Assembly: GCF_005768555.2 (NCBI RefSeq)
Contig: NZ_VCHX02000183.1
Coordinates: 52,213 to 115,811 of the forward strand
Length of the DNA: 63,599 bases
Source: Streptomyces sporangiiformans
Lineage (GTDB): Bacteria; Actinomycetota; Actinomycetes; Streptomycetales; Streptomycetaceae
Direction of reading: 5' to 3'
Shown: positions 40,757 through 49,576 of the stretch, in pieces
Layout of the letters: the number at the start of each line of letters is the position of its first letter
How positions within the stretch are numbered: the stretch's first letter is position 1
Program-made: the position numbers and the translations under genes
Notes under the pieces: model-generated
Told to the model about the DNA's origin: nothing
Databases searched by the model: none
What the model saw: the letters and a program-made list of their open reading frames with translations, nothing else

Positions 40757-41073
40757 CCCGCGGCCAGGCCGCCGAGCGGGATCCGGGGCTCCAGCCGGAG
40801 CGCACCCGGCTCGCGTGGCGGCGTACGACCCTGACGGGCGCCGTGATCGCCGTACTCGCCGCGAAGTCCGCGCTGCACGGCGGCCCGTCGGCGCCCGGAG
40901 TGGTGGCCGCCGCCCTGTGCGCGGGGCTGTGGCTGGGCCTCCTAGGGCTCGCCCATCGCCGCATCAACGCCCTGGCCGTACCCCGTCCGACGGCCCTCGC
41001 GCCGCACGTGGCCGCCGCGGCCGTCCTGTGCACGGTCGCCCTCGCAGTGTGCGGCGCGGCCCTGGTGTTCTGA
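40753..41073 (+). CDS. DUF202 membrane protein, second of pair
   Basis: A 106-residue protein: DPGLQPERTRLAWRRTTLTG carries the DUF202 R-T-xLAW-R-T motif, followed by three helices (AVIAVLAAKSALHG, VVAAALCAGLWLGLLGLAHR, HVAAAAVLCTVALAVCGAAL). GTG 40753 overlaps the preceding stop (GTGA), with GGTGGGAAGGG upstream. The two DUF202 proteins are probably made together and may form a complex. Confidence 0.87.
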   Translation: MTRGQAAERDPGLQPERTRLAWRRTTLTGAVIAVLAAKSALHGGPSAPGVVAAALCAGLWLGLLGLAHRRINALAVPRPTALAPHVAAAAVLCTVALAVCGAALVF

Positions 41074-41157
41074 AGCGCGGGCCCGGCCGGCGGCTGGGTG
41101 AACCGTGGCCGAGGTCGCGGTCCGCATGAAGTGGACCCGGCGTGCACCCGGGATCCC

Positions 41158-43446
41158 TCAGCCACTGACCGCGGATTTCACCGTCGATCGCCCCTCCTCC
41201 CCCTCCCTTTCCCCTTCCGTGTCGATGTGCGGCATGACCTTGTCGAGCCAGCGCGGCGTCCACCAGGCGTGCCGTCCCAGCAGTGTCATCACTGCCGGAA
41301 CCAGAAGGAGGCGCACGACGGTCGCGTCGATCAGCACGCTCACGGCCAGGCCGAGTCCGAGCATTTTGACCACGATGTTGTCGCTGACGATGAACGCGGC
41401 GAAGACGCTCACCATGATCAGGGCGGCGCAGGTGATGACGCGCGCGGTGATCTCCAGGGCATGCGCGACGCTCGCCTTCGCGTCTCCCGTGCGCAGCCAG
41501 GCCTCACGGACCCGCGACAGCAGGAAGATCTCGTAGTCCATGCTCAGCCCGAAGATGATGGCGAACATCATCATCGGTACATAGCTCTCGATGGGCACCT
41601 TCCCGTTCACTCCCAGCGCGGGCCCGCCCCACCCCCACTGGAAGACGGCGACGACGACACCGTAGGAGGCCGCGATCGACACGACGTTCAGGACGGCCGC
41701 CTTGACGGCGATCAGCACACCGCGGAAGACCATCAGGATGATGAGGAAGGCCAGAGCGACCACCACACCGATGATCAGCGGGAGACGGGCGGCGACGATG
41801 TCACGGAAGTCGACTTGAGCCGCCGTCGTTCCGGTGACGTAGCCCTTGGCGTCGGTGCCCGACACCGCCTGCGGCAGGGTGTCGTCCACCAGGCGGTTCG
41901 TCAGATCGGTGGTGTCCGCGCTCTGCGGGGACTCCTGTGAGAAGACCGTGCCCACCAGAACATCTCCGTCCGTGGTGGGGGTCAGCGCAGTGGTCGTGGC
42001 CGCACCGGGCACGTCGGTGAGTGCCTTCTGCGCCTGGGACGCCAGGGCGGAGCGCTGGTCGGACGGCACAGAGCTCTGGTCGATGACGACGGTCAGCGGG
42101 CCGTTGGATCCGGGGCCGAAGCTCTCCGCCATGATGTCGTAGGCCCGTCTGTCCGTGAACGACTTCGGGTCCGCGCCGTCGCCGATGTGGCCGAGTTGGA
42201 TGGCGAACAGCGGAATGGCGAGCACGAACACCACGGCGGCCCCACCGGCCAGGAACCACCACGGACGCCGCTCCACGCGCTGGGCGTAGCGATGCCATGT
42301 GCCCTGGGCGGGTGCACCCTCGGCCGCATCCGTCTCCGCGACGGGGCGCCGCACATGGTAGCGGTCGATGCGCCTGCCGATGAGCCCGAGCAGGGCGGGG
42401 ACGAGAGTCAGAGCCCCGGCGACGGCCGAGATGACGGTCACGGCGGCGGCCAGTCCCAGCTTGGCGATGAAACTGACTCCGGAGACGCTCAGGCCGGCGA
42501 GTGCGACGATCACCGTGCAGCCCGAGACGAGCACGGCCCGGCCGCTCGTGGAGGTGGCCCGCCCCGCCGCCCGTACCGGGTCGGCACCGTCGAGGAGGTT
42601 CTGCCGGTGACGCGTGATCAGGAACAGCGCGTAGTCGATACCTACGCCCAGTCCGATCATGGTGGCCAGCGTCGGTGACACCGTGGCGAAGGTGAAGGCC
42701 GCGGCCAGCAGCCCCAGACACGCCAGGCCTCCGACCACGCTGATCAAGGCGGTCAGCAAGGGGATGCCCGCCGCGATCACACTGCCGAAGCCCACGAGGA
42801 GGACCACGATCGCCACCCCGAAGCCGATCAGCTCGCTGATCCGGTCGTCCGGCTTCGGCCTGGCGAGTTCACCGAGCGGACCGCCGTACTCGACGTCGAC
42901 GCCGGCCGCCCGCAGCGGCTGCACGGAGCTGTCCACGCCGTCCAGATACGAGTCGCCCAGGGTCGACGGCTGTACGTCGAAGCGGACGGTGATGTAGCCG
43001 GTCTTACCGTCGGCGGAGAGCGGACCCACGTTCTGCTGCTGCGACTGGCCCGAGGACGGCTGTGATGGCGTCGATGTCAGAGGGTTCTGCGCCGACAGCA
43101 CGTGCGGCAGCTTCTGCAGGTCGGTGATCGTCTGGTTCATCTGCGAGGTCAAGGACGTCAGCGGCTTGTCCGTGTCACGGAGCACGATCTGGCTGCTGTA
43201 GCCGCCGGCCGCCGGATCGTGTCGTTCGAGGACCTCCACGCCCTGCTGCGACTGAGTATCGGACAGCGTGAAGTTGTCCGAGTAATCACCGCCGACATTG
43301 CGGTTCAGCACTTCCAGCGCGGCCAGCACGATCAGCCAGGCCACGATGACGATCACGAAGTGCCGGGCGCACCACTCCCCCATTCGGCGCAGCCTGCCGC
43401 GCGCGGCCCGGCCTGCGACTGCGTCGGCGGACCGGGTTACGTGCAT
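41158..43446 (-). CDS. MMPL/RND family exporter
   Basis: A 762-residue transporter with twelve expected helices and two large extracytoplasmic loops. The first MMPL half includes TLATMIGLGVGIDYALFLIT, then RHRQNLLDGADPVRAAGRAT; the second half includes MMFAIIFGLSMDYEIFLLSR, then VREAWLRTGDAKASVAHALE. MMPL proteins export lipids, siderophores or small molecules. No lipid-synthesis gene adjoins it. ATG 43446 is chosen because GGGAG lies seven bases before it; the frame is open upstream into a heptamer repeat array. Confidence 0.92.
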   Translation of the reverse strand: MHVTRSADAVAGRAARGRLRRMGEWCARHFVIVIVAWLIVLAALEVLNRNVGGDYSDNFTLSDTQSQQGVEVLERHDPAAGGYSSQIVLRDTDKPLTSLTSQMNQTITDLQKLPHVLSAQNPLTSTPSQPSSGQSQQQNVGPLSADGKTGYITVRFDVQPSTLGDSYLDGVDSSVQPLRAAGVDVEYGGPLGELARPKPDDRISELIGFGVAIVVLLVGFGSVIAAGIPLLTALISVVGGLACLGLLAAAFTFATVSPTLATMIGLGVGIDYALFLITRHRQNLLDGADPVRAAGRATSTSGRAVLVSGCTVIVALAGLSVSGVSFIAKLGLAAAVTVISAVAGALTLVPALLGLIGRRIDRYHVRRPVAETDAAEGAPAQGTWHRYAQRVERRPWWFLAGGAAVVFVLAIPLFAIQLGHIGDGADPKSFTDRRAYDIMAESFGPGSNGPLTVVIDQSSVPSDQRSALASQAQKALTDVPGAATTTALTPTTDGDVLVGTVFSQESPQSADTTDLTNRLVDDTLPQAVSGTDAKGYVTGTTAAQVDFRDIVAARLPLIIGVVVALAFLIILMVFRGVLIAVKAAVLNVVSIAASYGVVVAVFQWGWGGPALGVNGKVPIESYVPMMMFAIIFGLSMDYEIFLLSRVREAWLRTGDAKASVAHALEITARVITCAALIMVSVFAAFIVSDNIVVKMLGLGLAVSVLIDATVVRLLLVPAVMTLLGRHAWWTPRWLDKVMPHIDTEGEREGEEGRSTVKSAVSG

Positions 43447-43553
43447 GGGCTGCTCCCTCGGCAGACACGTGCGGCTCACCCATTGAACGTCGGAGTGATC
43501 ACCACGGCATGCCGAGCGCGTCCGGACGTACGACGGCGGGCGTTCGGCGTCCC

Positions 43554-43600
43554 GCACCCGGCACCCGGCACCCGGCACCCGGCACCCGGCACCCGGCACC
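43554..43600. repeat. Heptamer tandem repeat GCACCCG, 6.7 copies
   Basis: Six full GCACCCG units plus GCACC run from 43554, about 110 bases upstream of the MMPL exporter start and probably in its leader or promoter. Seven-base repeats change copy number readily and shift spacing or frame. Confidence 0.95.
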
Positions 43601-43639
43601 ATCGCGGATGATCTCAGCCGGTCGGAGTCGTCAAAAGTC

Positions 43640-43652
43640 TGCAGGTCCTGCA
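43640..43652. promoter_or_regulatory. Palindrome TGCAGG-T-CCTGCA
   Basis: A perfect 13-base dyad in the spacer between the MMPL exporter and the DeoR gene. A second palindrome, ACACGTGT, follows at 43668-43675. Both are candidates for a regulator of the exporter promoter, which reads away on the minus strand. Confidence 0.45.
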
Positions 43653-43786
43653 AAGGAGATAGTCGTCACACGTGTAAAAAGTGGCAACATTCTGCAACTG
43701 CGCGCACAGATGCGATCGACCTTGACCAGCGATGTTCATCACGGGGGGCCCGCCCTGTCGGAGCGTCGGTCGGCATTCGCCCTCTC

Positions 43787-44539
43787 TCACACCTCGATGA
43801 CCTCGGCTCCGGCCGCCCGCAGTGCGGTACGAGTCGTCTCGTCCGTGGGCGCGTTGGTCACCACCATGTCGAGGCTGTCGGGCCCGCACACCCGGGCCAT
43901 ACCGGTGCCGGGGAACTTCCCGGCGTCCGCCATCAGGACCACCTGGTCACTGGCGGCGATCATGGCGCGTTTCACCGGCACTTCCACGGACGTCGTGTCC
44001 AGAACCTGCCCGTCCGGGCGGATGCCGCTGGTGCTCAGGAACAGCCGGTCGGCATGGATCTGCCGGAGGTTGTCCTCGGTGAGGAAGCCGACCAGGGAGC
44101 GGTAGTCCCGGCGGACGGCTCCGCCGAGCATCACCAGCTCGATGCCCGGGTCGTCGACGAGTTCCTCGTACACGGCGAGATTGCTGGTGACCACGGTGAG
44201 GGAGCGGCCGCGCAGGCGCCGTGCCAGCCGGTGTGCCGTGGTGCCGATGTCGAGCAGGAGAATCTCACCGTCCCTGACCAGGTCGGCGCACTTGTCCGCG
44301 AGGGCGTCCTTGGCCGCCGCCCGTACGGTCGACACCTGGGTGAAGGGTTCGTCACTGCCCTCGGTCGGCATCGCGCCGCCGTGGATCCGTCTCAGGAGGC
44401 CTTCGTCCTCCAGTTGTGCGAGGTCGCGGCGTATCGTCGCCTGGCTCACCCCCAGCTTCTCGGTGAGGGCGACGACGGCGGTCGGGCCGTCCGAACGCAG
44501 CGCCCGCAAGATCAACTCATGCCGGCGATCGGGGCGCAT
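43787..44539 (-). CDS. DeoR family transcriptional regulator
   Basis: A 250-residue regulator. It has an N-terminal HTH (RRHELILRALRSDGPTAVVA, then LGVSQATIRRDLAQLEDEGL) and the DeoR sensor domain with LLLDIGTTAHRLARRL, VTSNLAVYEELVDDPGIELV and LSTSGIRPDGQVLD. These repressors respond to phosphorylated sugars. ATG 44539 is chosen because GGAG precedes it; a TTG at 44566 is an alternative. It is divergent from the sugar-binding protein gene at 44832 and therefore probably controls that importer. Confidence 0.92.
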   Translation of the reverse strand: MRPDRRHELILRALRSDGPTAVVALTEKLGVSQATIRRDLAQLEDEGLLRRIHGGAMPTEGSDEPFTQVSTVRAAAKDALADKCADLVRDGEILLLDIGTTAHRLARRLRGRSLTVVTSNLAVYEELVDDPGIELVMLGGAVRRDYRSLVGFLTEDNLRQIHADRLFLSTSGIRPDGQVLDTTSVEVPVKRAMIAASDQVVLMADAGKFPGTGMARVCGPDSLDMVVTNAPTDETTRTALRAAGAEVIEV

Positions 44540-44617
44540 GCCAGTCACTCCACCCTCCAAGTTCAATCAAACTCGCGCAGGCTAGCGATTAAGTCTTGCC
44601 AGACCTATGCACAGGGT

Positions 44618-44629
44618 GCAAGCTCTTGC
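44618..44629. promoter_or_regulatory. Palindrome GCAAG-CT-CTTGC
   Basis: A perfect 12-base dyad in the 290-base spacer between the divergent DeoR and sugar ABC genes, a natural place for the DeoR operator. A further CTTGC copy lies upstream at about 44595. Confidence 0.45.
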
Positions 44630-44831
44630 GTACTTCGAGCAGATGCAATCACTGCTCCTGGTACTTCCGAGCAAAAGGCAGCATGCTGCCCTTCCCCGTC
44701 GGCGCTCCGTGGTCCCTGCCCTCGGACACCGACGCCCCGCCCGACCCGCGCACGGCCGGTGCCCGGGCGCCACGCCCGCGGCCATCGATCACGTCGAACA
44801 AGCAGCACGTCGAACACGTAGGAGAGCGAAA

Positions 44832-46109
44832 GTGGATCTGTCCCGTAGACGGTTCGTCCAGACGGCTCTGCTCGCCGCGGCGGGCGCCGGGGTCACCGCC
44901 GCGTGCGGCGGCGACTCGGACAGCGGCGGTACGAAGAACGGCAAGAACCTCACCTTGTGGTACTGGGGCGGCGGCCTCAGCGACAAGGTCGTGGCGGACG
45001 CCAAGAAGCACTTCACCGACGTGACGCTGAAGTCCTCGGTCATCGGTGGCACCTTCAAGCAGAAGCTGCTCACGACGATGAACGGCGGCAGCTTCGTACC
45101 CGACATCACCGGGATCAAGGGCGAGGACATCGCCTCCTTCCTGCCCAACGCCAACCGGTTCATCGACCTCAACACCCTGGGGGCCGACAAGATCGCCTCC
45201 CAGTACCTGGACTGGAAGCTGAAGCAGGGACAGACCCAGGACGGCAAGCAGATCGGCTTCCCCATCGACATCGGCCCGACCGCGATGTTCTACCGGGAGG
45301 ACATGTTCGCCAAGGCCGGACTGCCCACGGACCCCGCCAAGGTGGCCGAGGAGATATCCACCTGGGAGGACTACTTCGCGATCGGTGCCGAGATCGAGAA
45401 GGCGTACCCCAAGTCGTTCCTGATCAACAACGCGGGGGTCATCTTCGACATGGCCATCGGGCAGCAGGGCAAGCGCATGGTCGACGAGGACAACAAGTTC
45501 ATCGGCGATCAGGACCACGTGCGCAAGGCCTGGGATCTCGCCGTACGGCCCTACGAACTCGGCGTCGACGCCAAGATCAACGACGAGAGCCTGAAGGCCG
45601 CCGTGGCCGACGGCACGCTGGCCACCTATCTGGGCGCCGCCTGGGCCGCGCTGGACATCAAGGACATGGGGCCGAACACCAAGGGCAAGTGGCGGGTCGC
45701 CCCTCTGCCGGGTGGTCCTTCCAACCAGGGCGGATCCTTCCTGGCCCTGCCCAAGGAGTGCCGCAACCCGGAAGTGGCCTTCGAGATCATCAAGTGGCTG
45801 CTCAGCCCGGAGAACGAGGGCCGTGGCTTCACGGACGCCGCCCTCTTCCCGGCGTGCCCGGCCGCCTACGAGCTACCCGCCCTGACCGGCGGCGACGCGT
45901 TCTTCGGCGGACAGAAGACGATCGAGGTCTTCGGCCCGGCGGCCGAGAAGGTGCCGGCCTTCTACGAGGCTCCGACGAACGCGGCGGTGACCGTGCCGTA
46001 CTACAACGAGCTGACCAACATCGAGGCCAAGGGCAAGAAGCCGGACGACGCATGGAAGGACGCCGTCAGCCAGGCCAAGTCGATCGCCAAGCAGCAGGGT
46101 GTGAGCTGA
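44832..46109 (+). CDS. Sugar ABC transporter substrate-binding lipoprotein
   Basis: A 425-residue lipoprotein with a Tat-like start (LSRRRFVQTALLAAAGAG) and lipobox VTAAC. The mature part is a family-1 extracellular solute-binding protein: LTLWYWGGGLSDKVVADAKK, FKQKLLTTMNGGSFVPDITG, NEGRGFTDAALFPACPAAYE. It should capture an oligo- or monosaccharide outside the membrane. AGGAG lies about nine bases before GTG 44832. Two permease genes follow immediately. No ATPase gene is present, as is usual where a shared MsiK-type ATPase serves Streptomyces importers. Confidence 0.93.
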   Translation: MDLSRRRFVQTALLAAAGAGVTAACGGDSDSGGTKNGKNLTLWYWGGGLSDKVVADAKKHFTDVTLKSSVIGGTFKQKLLTTMNGGSFVPDITGIKGEDIASFLPNANRFIDLNTLGADKIASQYLDWKLKQGQTQDGKQIGFPIDIGPTAMFYREDMFAKAGLPTDPAKVAEEISTWEDYFAIGAEIEKAYPKSFLINNAGVIFDMAIGQQGKRMVDEDNKFIGDQDHVRKAWDLAVRPYELGVDAKINDESLKAAVADGTLATYLGAAWAALDIKDMGPNTKGKWRVAPLPGGPSNQGGSFLALPKECRNPEVAFEIIKWLLSPENEGRGFTDAALFPACPAAYELPALTGGDAFFGGQKTIEVFGPAAEKVPAFYEAPTNAAVTVPYYNELTNIEAKGKKPDDAWKDAVSQAKSIAKQQGVS

Positions 46110-46110
46110 G

Positions 46111-47109
46111 TTGACAGCACCTCCCACGACCGGACCCGCCGCGGCACCCGAGGTTCCCGGGAAAGACCGCCGGACCGCCCGCGGTGCCGGACGGCCCGAC
46201 CGGAACCGGGGGCTGCGGCGGCTTCTGTCCTATTGGCCGCAGTATGCAGCGGTATCACCGTTCTTCTTGCTTTTCATGGTCTTCCTTTTCCTGCCGATGG
46301 TCTATTCGCTGTACCTGGCCTTCCAGCGCTGGGACGGCATCGGTGAGAAGACCTTCGTCGGGCTCGACCAGTTCCGCTTCCTGCTCGACGACCCCACCTT
46401 CTGGCTGGCGTTGCGGAACACCCTGGTGATCTGGGGGCTGGCCACGTTCCCCATGCTGTTCATGGCGCTGGCGCTGGCCGCGATGCTGAATTCCACGCGC
46501 CGGCTCACCGGCTTCTACCGCGTCGCCTATTTCGTGCCGAACGTCACGTCCGTCGTCGCCGTGTCCATTTTCTTCTTCTCGGCTTTCAGCGACCGGTACG
46601 GCGTCGTCAACGCGGCTTTGCAAGCGATCAACCTGCCGTCGGTCCCATGGCTGAACAACGAGTGGACCATCAAGGCGGTCATCGCCATGCTGATGACCTG
46701 GCAGTGGACCGGCTACAACATGATCATTTACCTGGCCGGGCTGCAGGCGATCCCGACAGAAATCTATGAGGCCGCCAGGATGGATGGTGCGGGTCCGGTG
46801 CGGACCTTCTTCTCCATCACCATCCCGATGATGCGTCCCATCATTCTCTTCACGCTGATCATCTCGACCGTCAACGGTCTCCAGAGCTTTACCGAGCCCC
46901 AGGTTCTCTTCGGCAGCAACGCGGCCGCCAATCCGAATTCCGGCGGACCCGGCCAGGCAGGCCTGACCACACTGCTGTACTTCTACCACCAGGCTTTCGA
47001 CAACAACAACTTCGGCTACGCGGCCGCGATCGTGTGGGCGTTCTTCCTGGTCATCCTGCTGTTCGTGATCATCAACTGGCGAACCGTCCAGCGAGGGAGG
47101 AAGGCGTGA
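46111..47109 (+). CDS. Sugar ABC transporter permease (MalF/UgpA type)
   Basis: A 332-residue permease with six helices. A cytoplasmic start is followed by YWPQYAAVSPFFLLFMVFLF, GLATFPMLFMALALAAMLNS and the EAA loop YEAARMDGAGPVRTFFSITI that contacts the ATPase. The start is TTG 46111, one base after the binding-protein stop, with GGTGTGAG upstream. It overlaps the next permease gene by four bases. Confidence 0.93.
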   Translation: MTAPPTTGPAAAPEVPGKDRRTARGAGRPDRNRGLRRLLSYWPQYAAVSPFFLLFMVFLFLPMVYSLYLAFQRWDGIGEKTFVGLDQFRFLLDDPTFWLALRNTLVIWGLATFPMLFMALALAAMLNSTRRLTGFYRVAYFVPNVTSVVAVSIFFFSAFSDRYGVVNAALQAINLPSVPWLNNEWTIKAVIAMLMTWQWTGYNMIIYLAGLQAIPTEIYEAARMDGAGPVRTFFSITIPMMRPIILFTLIISTVNGLQSFTEPQVLFGSNAAANPNSGGPGQAGLTTLLYFYHQAFDNNNFGYAAAIVWAFFLVILLFVIINWRTVQRGRKA

Positions 47110-47954
47110 AAGCGCCCCGGGGCCGTCGGGCCATAACAGCCAGAGGACTTCTCCTTCACGGGATCCTGATGGTCGGAGTCCTCGTCTCGATGTTCCCGTT
47201 CTACTGGACCATCGTGATGGCGACCAATACGTCGCAGGACATCTCCAAGTACCCGCCGAAGCTCACCTTCGGGTCCCATCTGTTCGAGAACATCGATCGC
47301 TTGCTGAACAGCATTGACTTCTTCGGGTCGATGCTCAACACCGTCATTGTGGCGGTGAGTACCACGCTGCTCGTGGTGTTCCTCGACTCACTGGCGGCCT
47401 TCGCCTTCGCCAAATACGAATTCCCCGGCAGGCGCTTGCTCTTCGGGATGCTGCTGGGCATTTTCATGCTGCCGCTCCAGCTCGCGATCATCCCCCAGTA
47501 CCTCATCATGGCGGAACTGGGCTGGCTGGGCTCACTCAAGGCCGTCGTCCTCCCGGCGACAGCGAATGCCTTCGGGATCTTCTGGATGCGCCAGTACATG
47601 ATCGGCGCCATTCACGACGAACTCCTCGACGCCGCGCGCATGGACGGCTGCGGTTTCTTCCGGCAGTACTGGCACGTGGGCTTGCCGACGGTCCGGCCGG
47701 GCCTCGCCTTCCTCGCCATCTATGCCTTCGTCACCTCGTGGAACGACTACGTCTGGCCCCTCGTCGCCCTGGTCAACCCCGACCAGGTGACGTTGCAGGT
47801 CGCCCTCTCCCAGCTCAATGTCTCGCACGGCCGGCAGGACTACGCCATGGTGATGGCGGGCGTACTGCTCGCCGTGCTGCCGCTGGTGCTGGTGTTCTCC
47901 CTGTTCGCCCGCAGCTTCATCGCCGACGCCTCGAAGGGGGCGGTCCGCGAGTGA
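47106..47954 (+). CDS. Sugar ABC transporter permease (MalG/UgpE type)
   Basis: A 282-residue second permease subunit: LLHGILMVGVLVSMFPFYWT, FGSMLNTVIVAVSTTLLVVF, LLGIFMLPLQLAIIPQYLIM and the EAA loop LLDAARMDGCGFFRQYWHVG. GTG 47106 overlaps the preceding stop by four bases, with GGGAGGAAGG upstream. It ends the importer operon; a hairpin terminator follows at 47985. No glycosidase gene adjoins the operon, so the sugar cannot be guessed from context. Confidence 0.93.
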   Translation: MKAPRGRRAITARGLLLHGILMVGVLVSMFPFYWTIVMATNTSQDISKYPPKLTFGSHLFENIDRLLNSIDFFGSMLNTVIVAVSTTLLVVFLDSLAAFAFAKYEFPGRRLLFGMLLGIFMLPLQLAIIPQYLIMAELGWLGSLKAVVLPATANAFGIFWMRQYMIGAIHDELLDAARMDGCGFFRQYWHVGLPTVRPGLAFLAIYAFVTSWNDYVWPLVALVNPDQVTLQVALSQLNVSHGRQDYAMVMAGVLLAVLPLVLVFSLFARSFIADASKGAVRE

Positions 47955-47984
47955 ACCACCGGTCGAGGGCCTGATCCCCGGTGC

Positions 47985-48016
47985 CTGCCGGGCGGTTGTC
48001 CACAGCCGCCCGGCAG
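47985..48016. terminator. Hairpin terminator between convergent genes
   Basis: Perfect 11-base arms CTGCCGGGCGG / CCGCCCGGCAG surround a ten-base loop. It lies 30 bases after the permease stop and 24 bases from the stop of the convergent flavoenzyme gene, and can serve both directions. There is no T run, as is common in Streptomyces. Confidence 0.6.
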
Positions 48017-48039
48017 CTGCCTGCGTCCCTCGACGACGT

Positions 48040-49425
48040 TCACGGCGCGACGTTGTGGTTGAGCCGGAACAGGTTTCCGGGGTCGTAGCGGCGTTTGATG
48101 TCTCGCAAACGGGCGTAGTTTCCGCGGTAGTTGGCCCGCACGCGGTGCTGGTCGTCGCCGTCCATGAAGTTCACGTAGCCACCCTCCGCGGAGTACGGCT
48201 GGAGGGCCGCGAAGAAGCCGCGTACCCAGTCCTTCTGTGCTTCGCAGTCCTGGCGGGTGGTGAGGGTGGGACTGAGCGCGGTCGAGAAATCGGTGTCCCG
48301 GTAGGAGAAGGCGGTGTCTTCAGGACCGACCCTGTGGCAGGCGCCGTCGATGGGGAACACCACGGTCACGCTCTGGAGGGACGGGGTCGTGGCACCGTAG
48401 TCCACGTAGGCGTCGATGGCACCGTCCGGCAGACCATGGCTGAAGGTGCCCTTCCAGTAGTGGTAGAGCCCCGCGGGCACCAGTTCGTCGAAGAGGGTGT
48501 TGATCAGCGGATAGGGCATGCGCCCCACCTGCTGACCCACCACCGGGCCCAGGCCGGCAAGACGCGCTCGGATCTCGTCGTCCTGATCCTCCGGGCCGGT
48601 CCAGCACGTGACCACTCCGCAGATCGGCCGCCCGTGCCAGCGCTCGGGCAGGAACGGGAGCGGCGGGCCGAGCCCGACGACGAGCACGGCGCCGAGCTTC
48701 TCGTCCGAGTCGGCGATCAGCTCGCGGTAGCGGCGGATCACGTCGCCGTCGAGCGGGTAGAACGTCGGCCCGCCCAGGATGTCGGCCACCGGATGCAGCC
48801 GGTACGCGAAGGACGTGACGACTCCGAAGTTCCCGCCGCCACCACGCACCGCCCACATCAGGTCGGCGTGTTGCTCCTCCGTACAGGTCAGGAAGGTCCC
48901 GTCGGCCGTCACCAGGTCCACCGAGACGAGGTTGTCGCAGGCCAGACCGCAGCGGCGATCCAGGTATCCCATCCCTCCGCCGGTGGTCAGACCGCCGACG
49001 CCGGTGGTGGAGACGATTCCTCCCGTGGTGGCCAGACCGAAGGTGTACGTGGCGTGGTTGACGTCGGCCCAGGTGCAGCCGCCCTCGACCCATGCCGTAC
49101 GCGCGTCGGGGGCGACACGGATACCGCGCATCCGCCCGAGGTCGAGTACGACACCGTCGTCGCAGGTCCCGTATCCGGGGACGCTGTGGCTGCCACCCCG
49201 TACGGCGAGCGGCAGCCGCTGCTCACGGGCGAAGTCGACCGTGGCGATGACGTCACCCGCGTCGGCGGCCCGGACGATGACCGCCGGCCGCTTGTCGTGC
49301 ATGGCGTTGTAGACCTTGCGGGCCTCGTCGTAGTCCGGGTCGCCGGGTTCGACGATGTCGCCGCGTACGCCACCGCGCAGCCGCTCCAGCAGCTGTTCGT
49401 CCACGGCAGATGTGTAGGTGGTCAT
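48040..49425 (-). CDS. FAD-binding oxidoreductase, berberine-bridge-enzyme type
   Basis: A 461-residue flavoenzyme. The PCMH-type FAD domain has LPLAVRGGSHSVPGYGTCDD, in which the His of GSHS is the expected covalent FAD site. It continues WVEGGCTWADVNHATYTFGL and TTGGGMGYLDRRCGLACDNL. The C-terminal BBE motif is YVNFMDGDDQHRVRANYRGN, then YDPGNLFRLNHNVAP. Such enzymes oxidise sugars, alkaloids or antibiotic intermediates. The start is uncertain between ATG 49425 and GTG 49434. It is downstream of a LuxR-type regulator on the same strand but separated by a strong hairpin. Confidence 0.9.
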   Translation of the reverse strand: MTTYTSAVDEQLLERLRGGVRGDIVEPGDPDYDEARKVYNAMHDKRPAVIVRAADAGDVIATVDFAREQRLPLAVRGGSHSVPGYGTCDDGVVLDLGRMRGIRVAPDARTAWVEGGCTWADVNHATYTFGLATTGGIVSTTGVGGLTTGGGMGYLDRRCGLACDNLVSVDLVTADGTFLTCTEEQHADLMWAVRGGGGNFGVVTSFAYRLHPVADILGGPTFYPLDGDVIRRYRELIADSDEKLGAVLVVGLGPPLPFLPERWHGRPICGVVTCWTGPEDQDDEIRARLAGLGPVVGQQVGRMPYPLINTLFDELVPAGLYHYWKGTFSHGLPDGAIDAYVDYGATTPSLQSVTVVFPIDGACHRVGPEDTAFSYRDTDFSTALSPTLTTRQDCEAQKDWVRGFFAALQPYSAEGGYVNFMDGDDQHRVRANYRGNYARLRDIKRRYDPGNLFRLNHNVAP

Positions 49426-49518
49426 GACCGTCACCGGCTTTCCGCCGCGTCGGGGAACGGGTTACACCACCGGTGTACGCGCGGGGCGGGCCGCGCTCAT
49501 CGCCGGAACGGCCCAATT

Positions 49519-49564
49519 GCGCCGGATCGGGTATGGGCAGAACAGCCCATACCCGATCCGGCGC
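49519..49564 (-). terminator. Strong hairpin after the LuxR-type regulator gene
   Basis: Perfect 20-base arms surround a six-base centre (AGAACA) 12 bases after the stop of the LuxR-type gene. No T run follows. It may terminate regulator transcripts before the flavoenzyme gene; an operator role for that gene's promoter is an alternative. Confidence 0.6.
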
Positions 49565-49576
49565 GGGTCCATGGGG

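Noticed and set aside
43554..43600. CRISPR-like repeat array
   Set aside because: Units are seven bases with no spacers; it is a simple tandem repeat.
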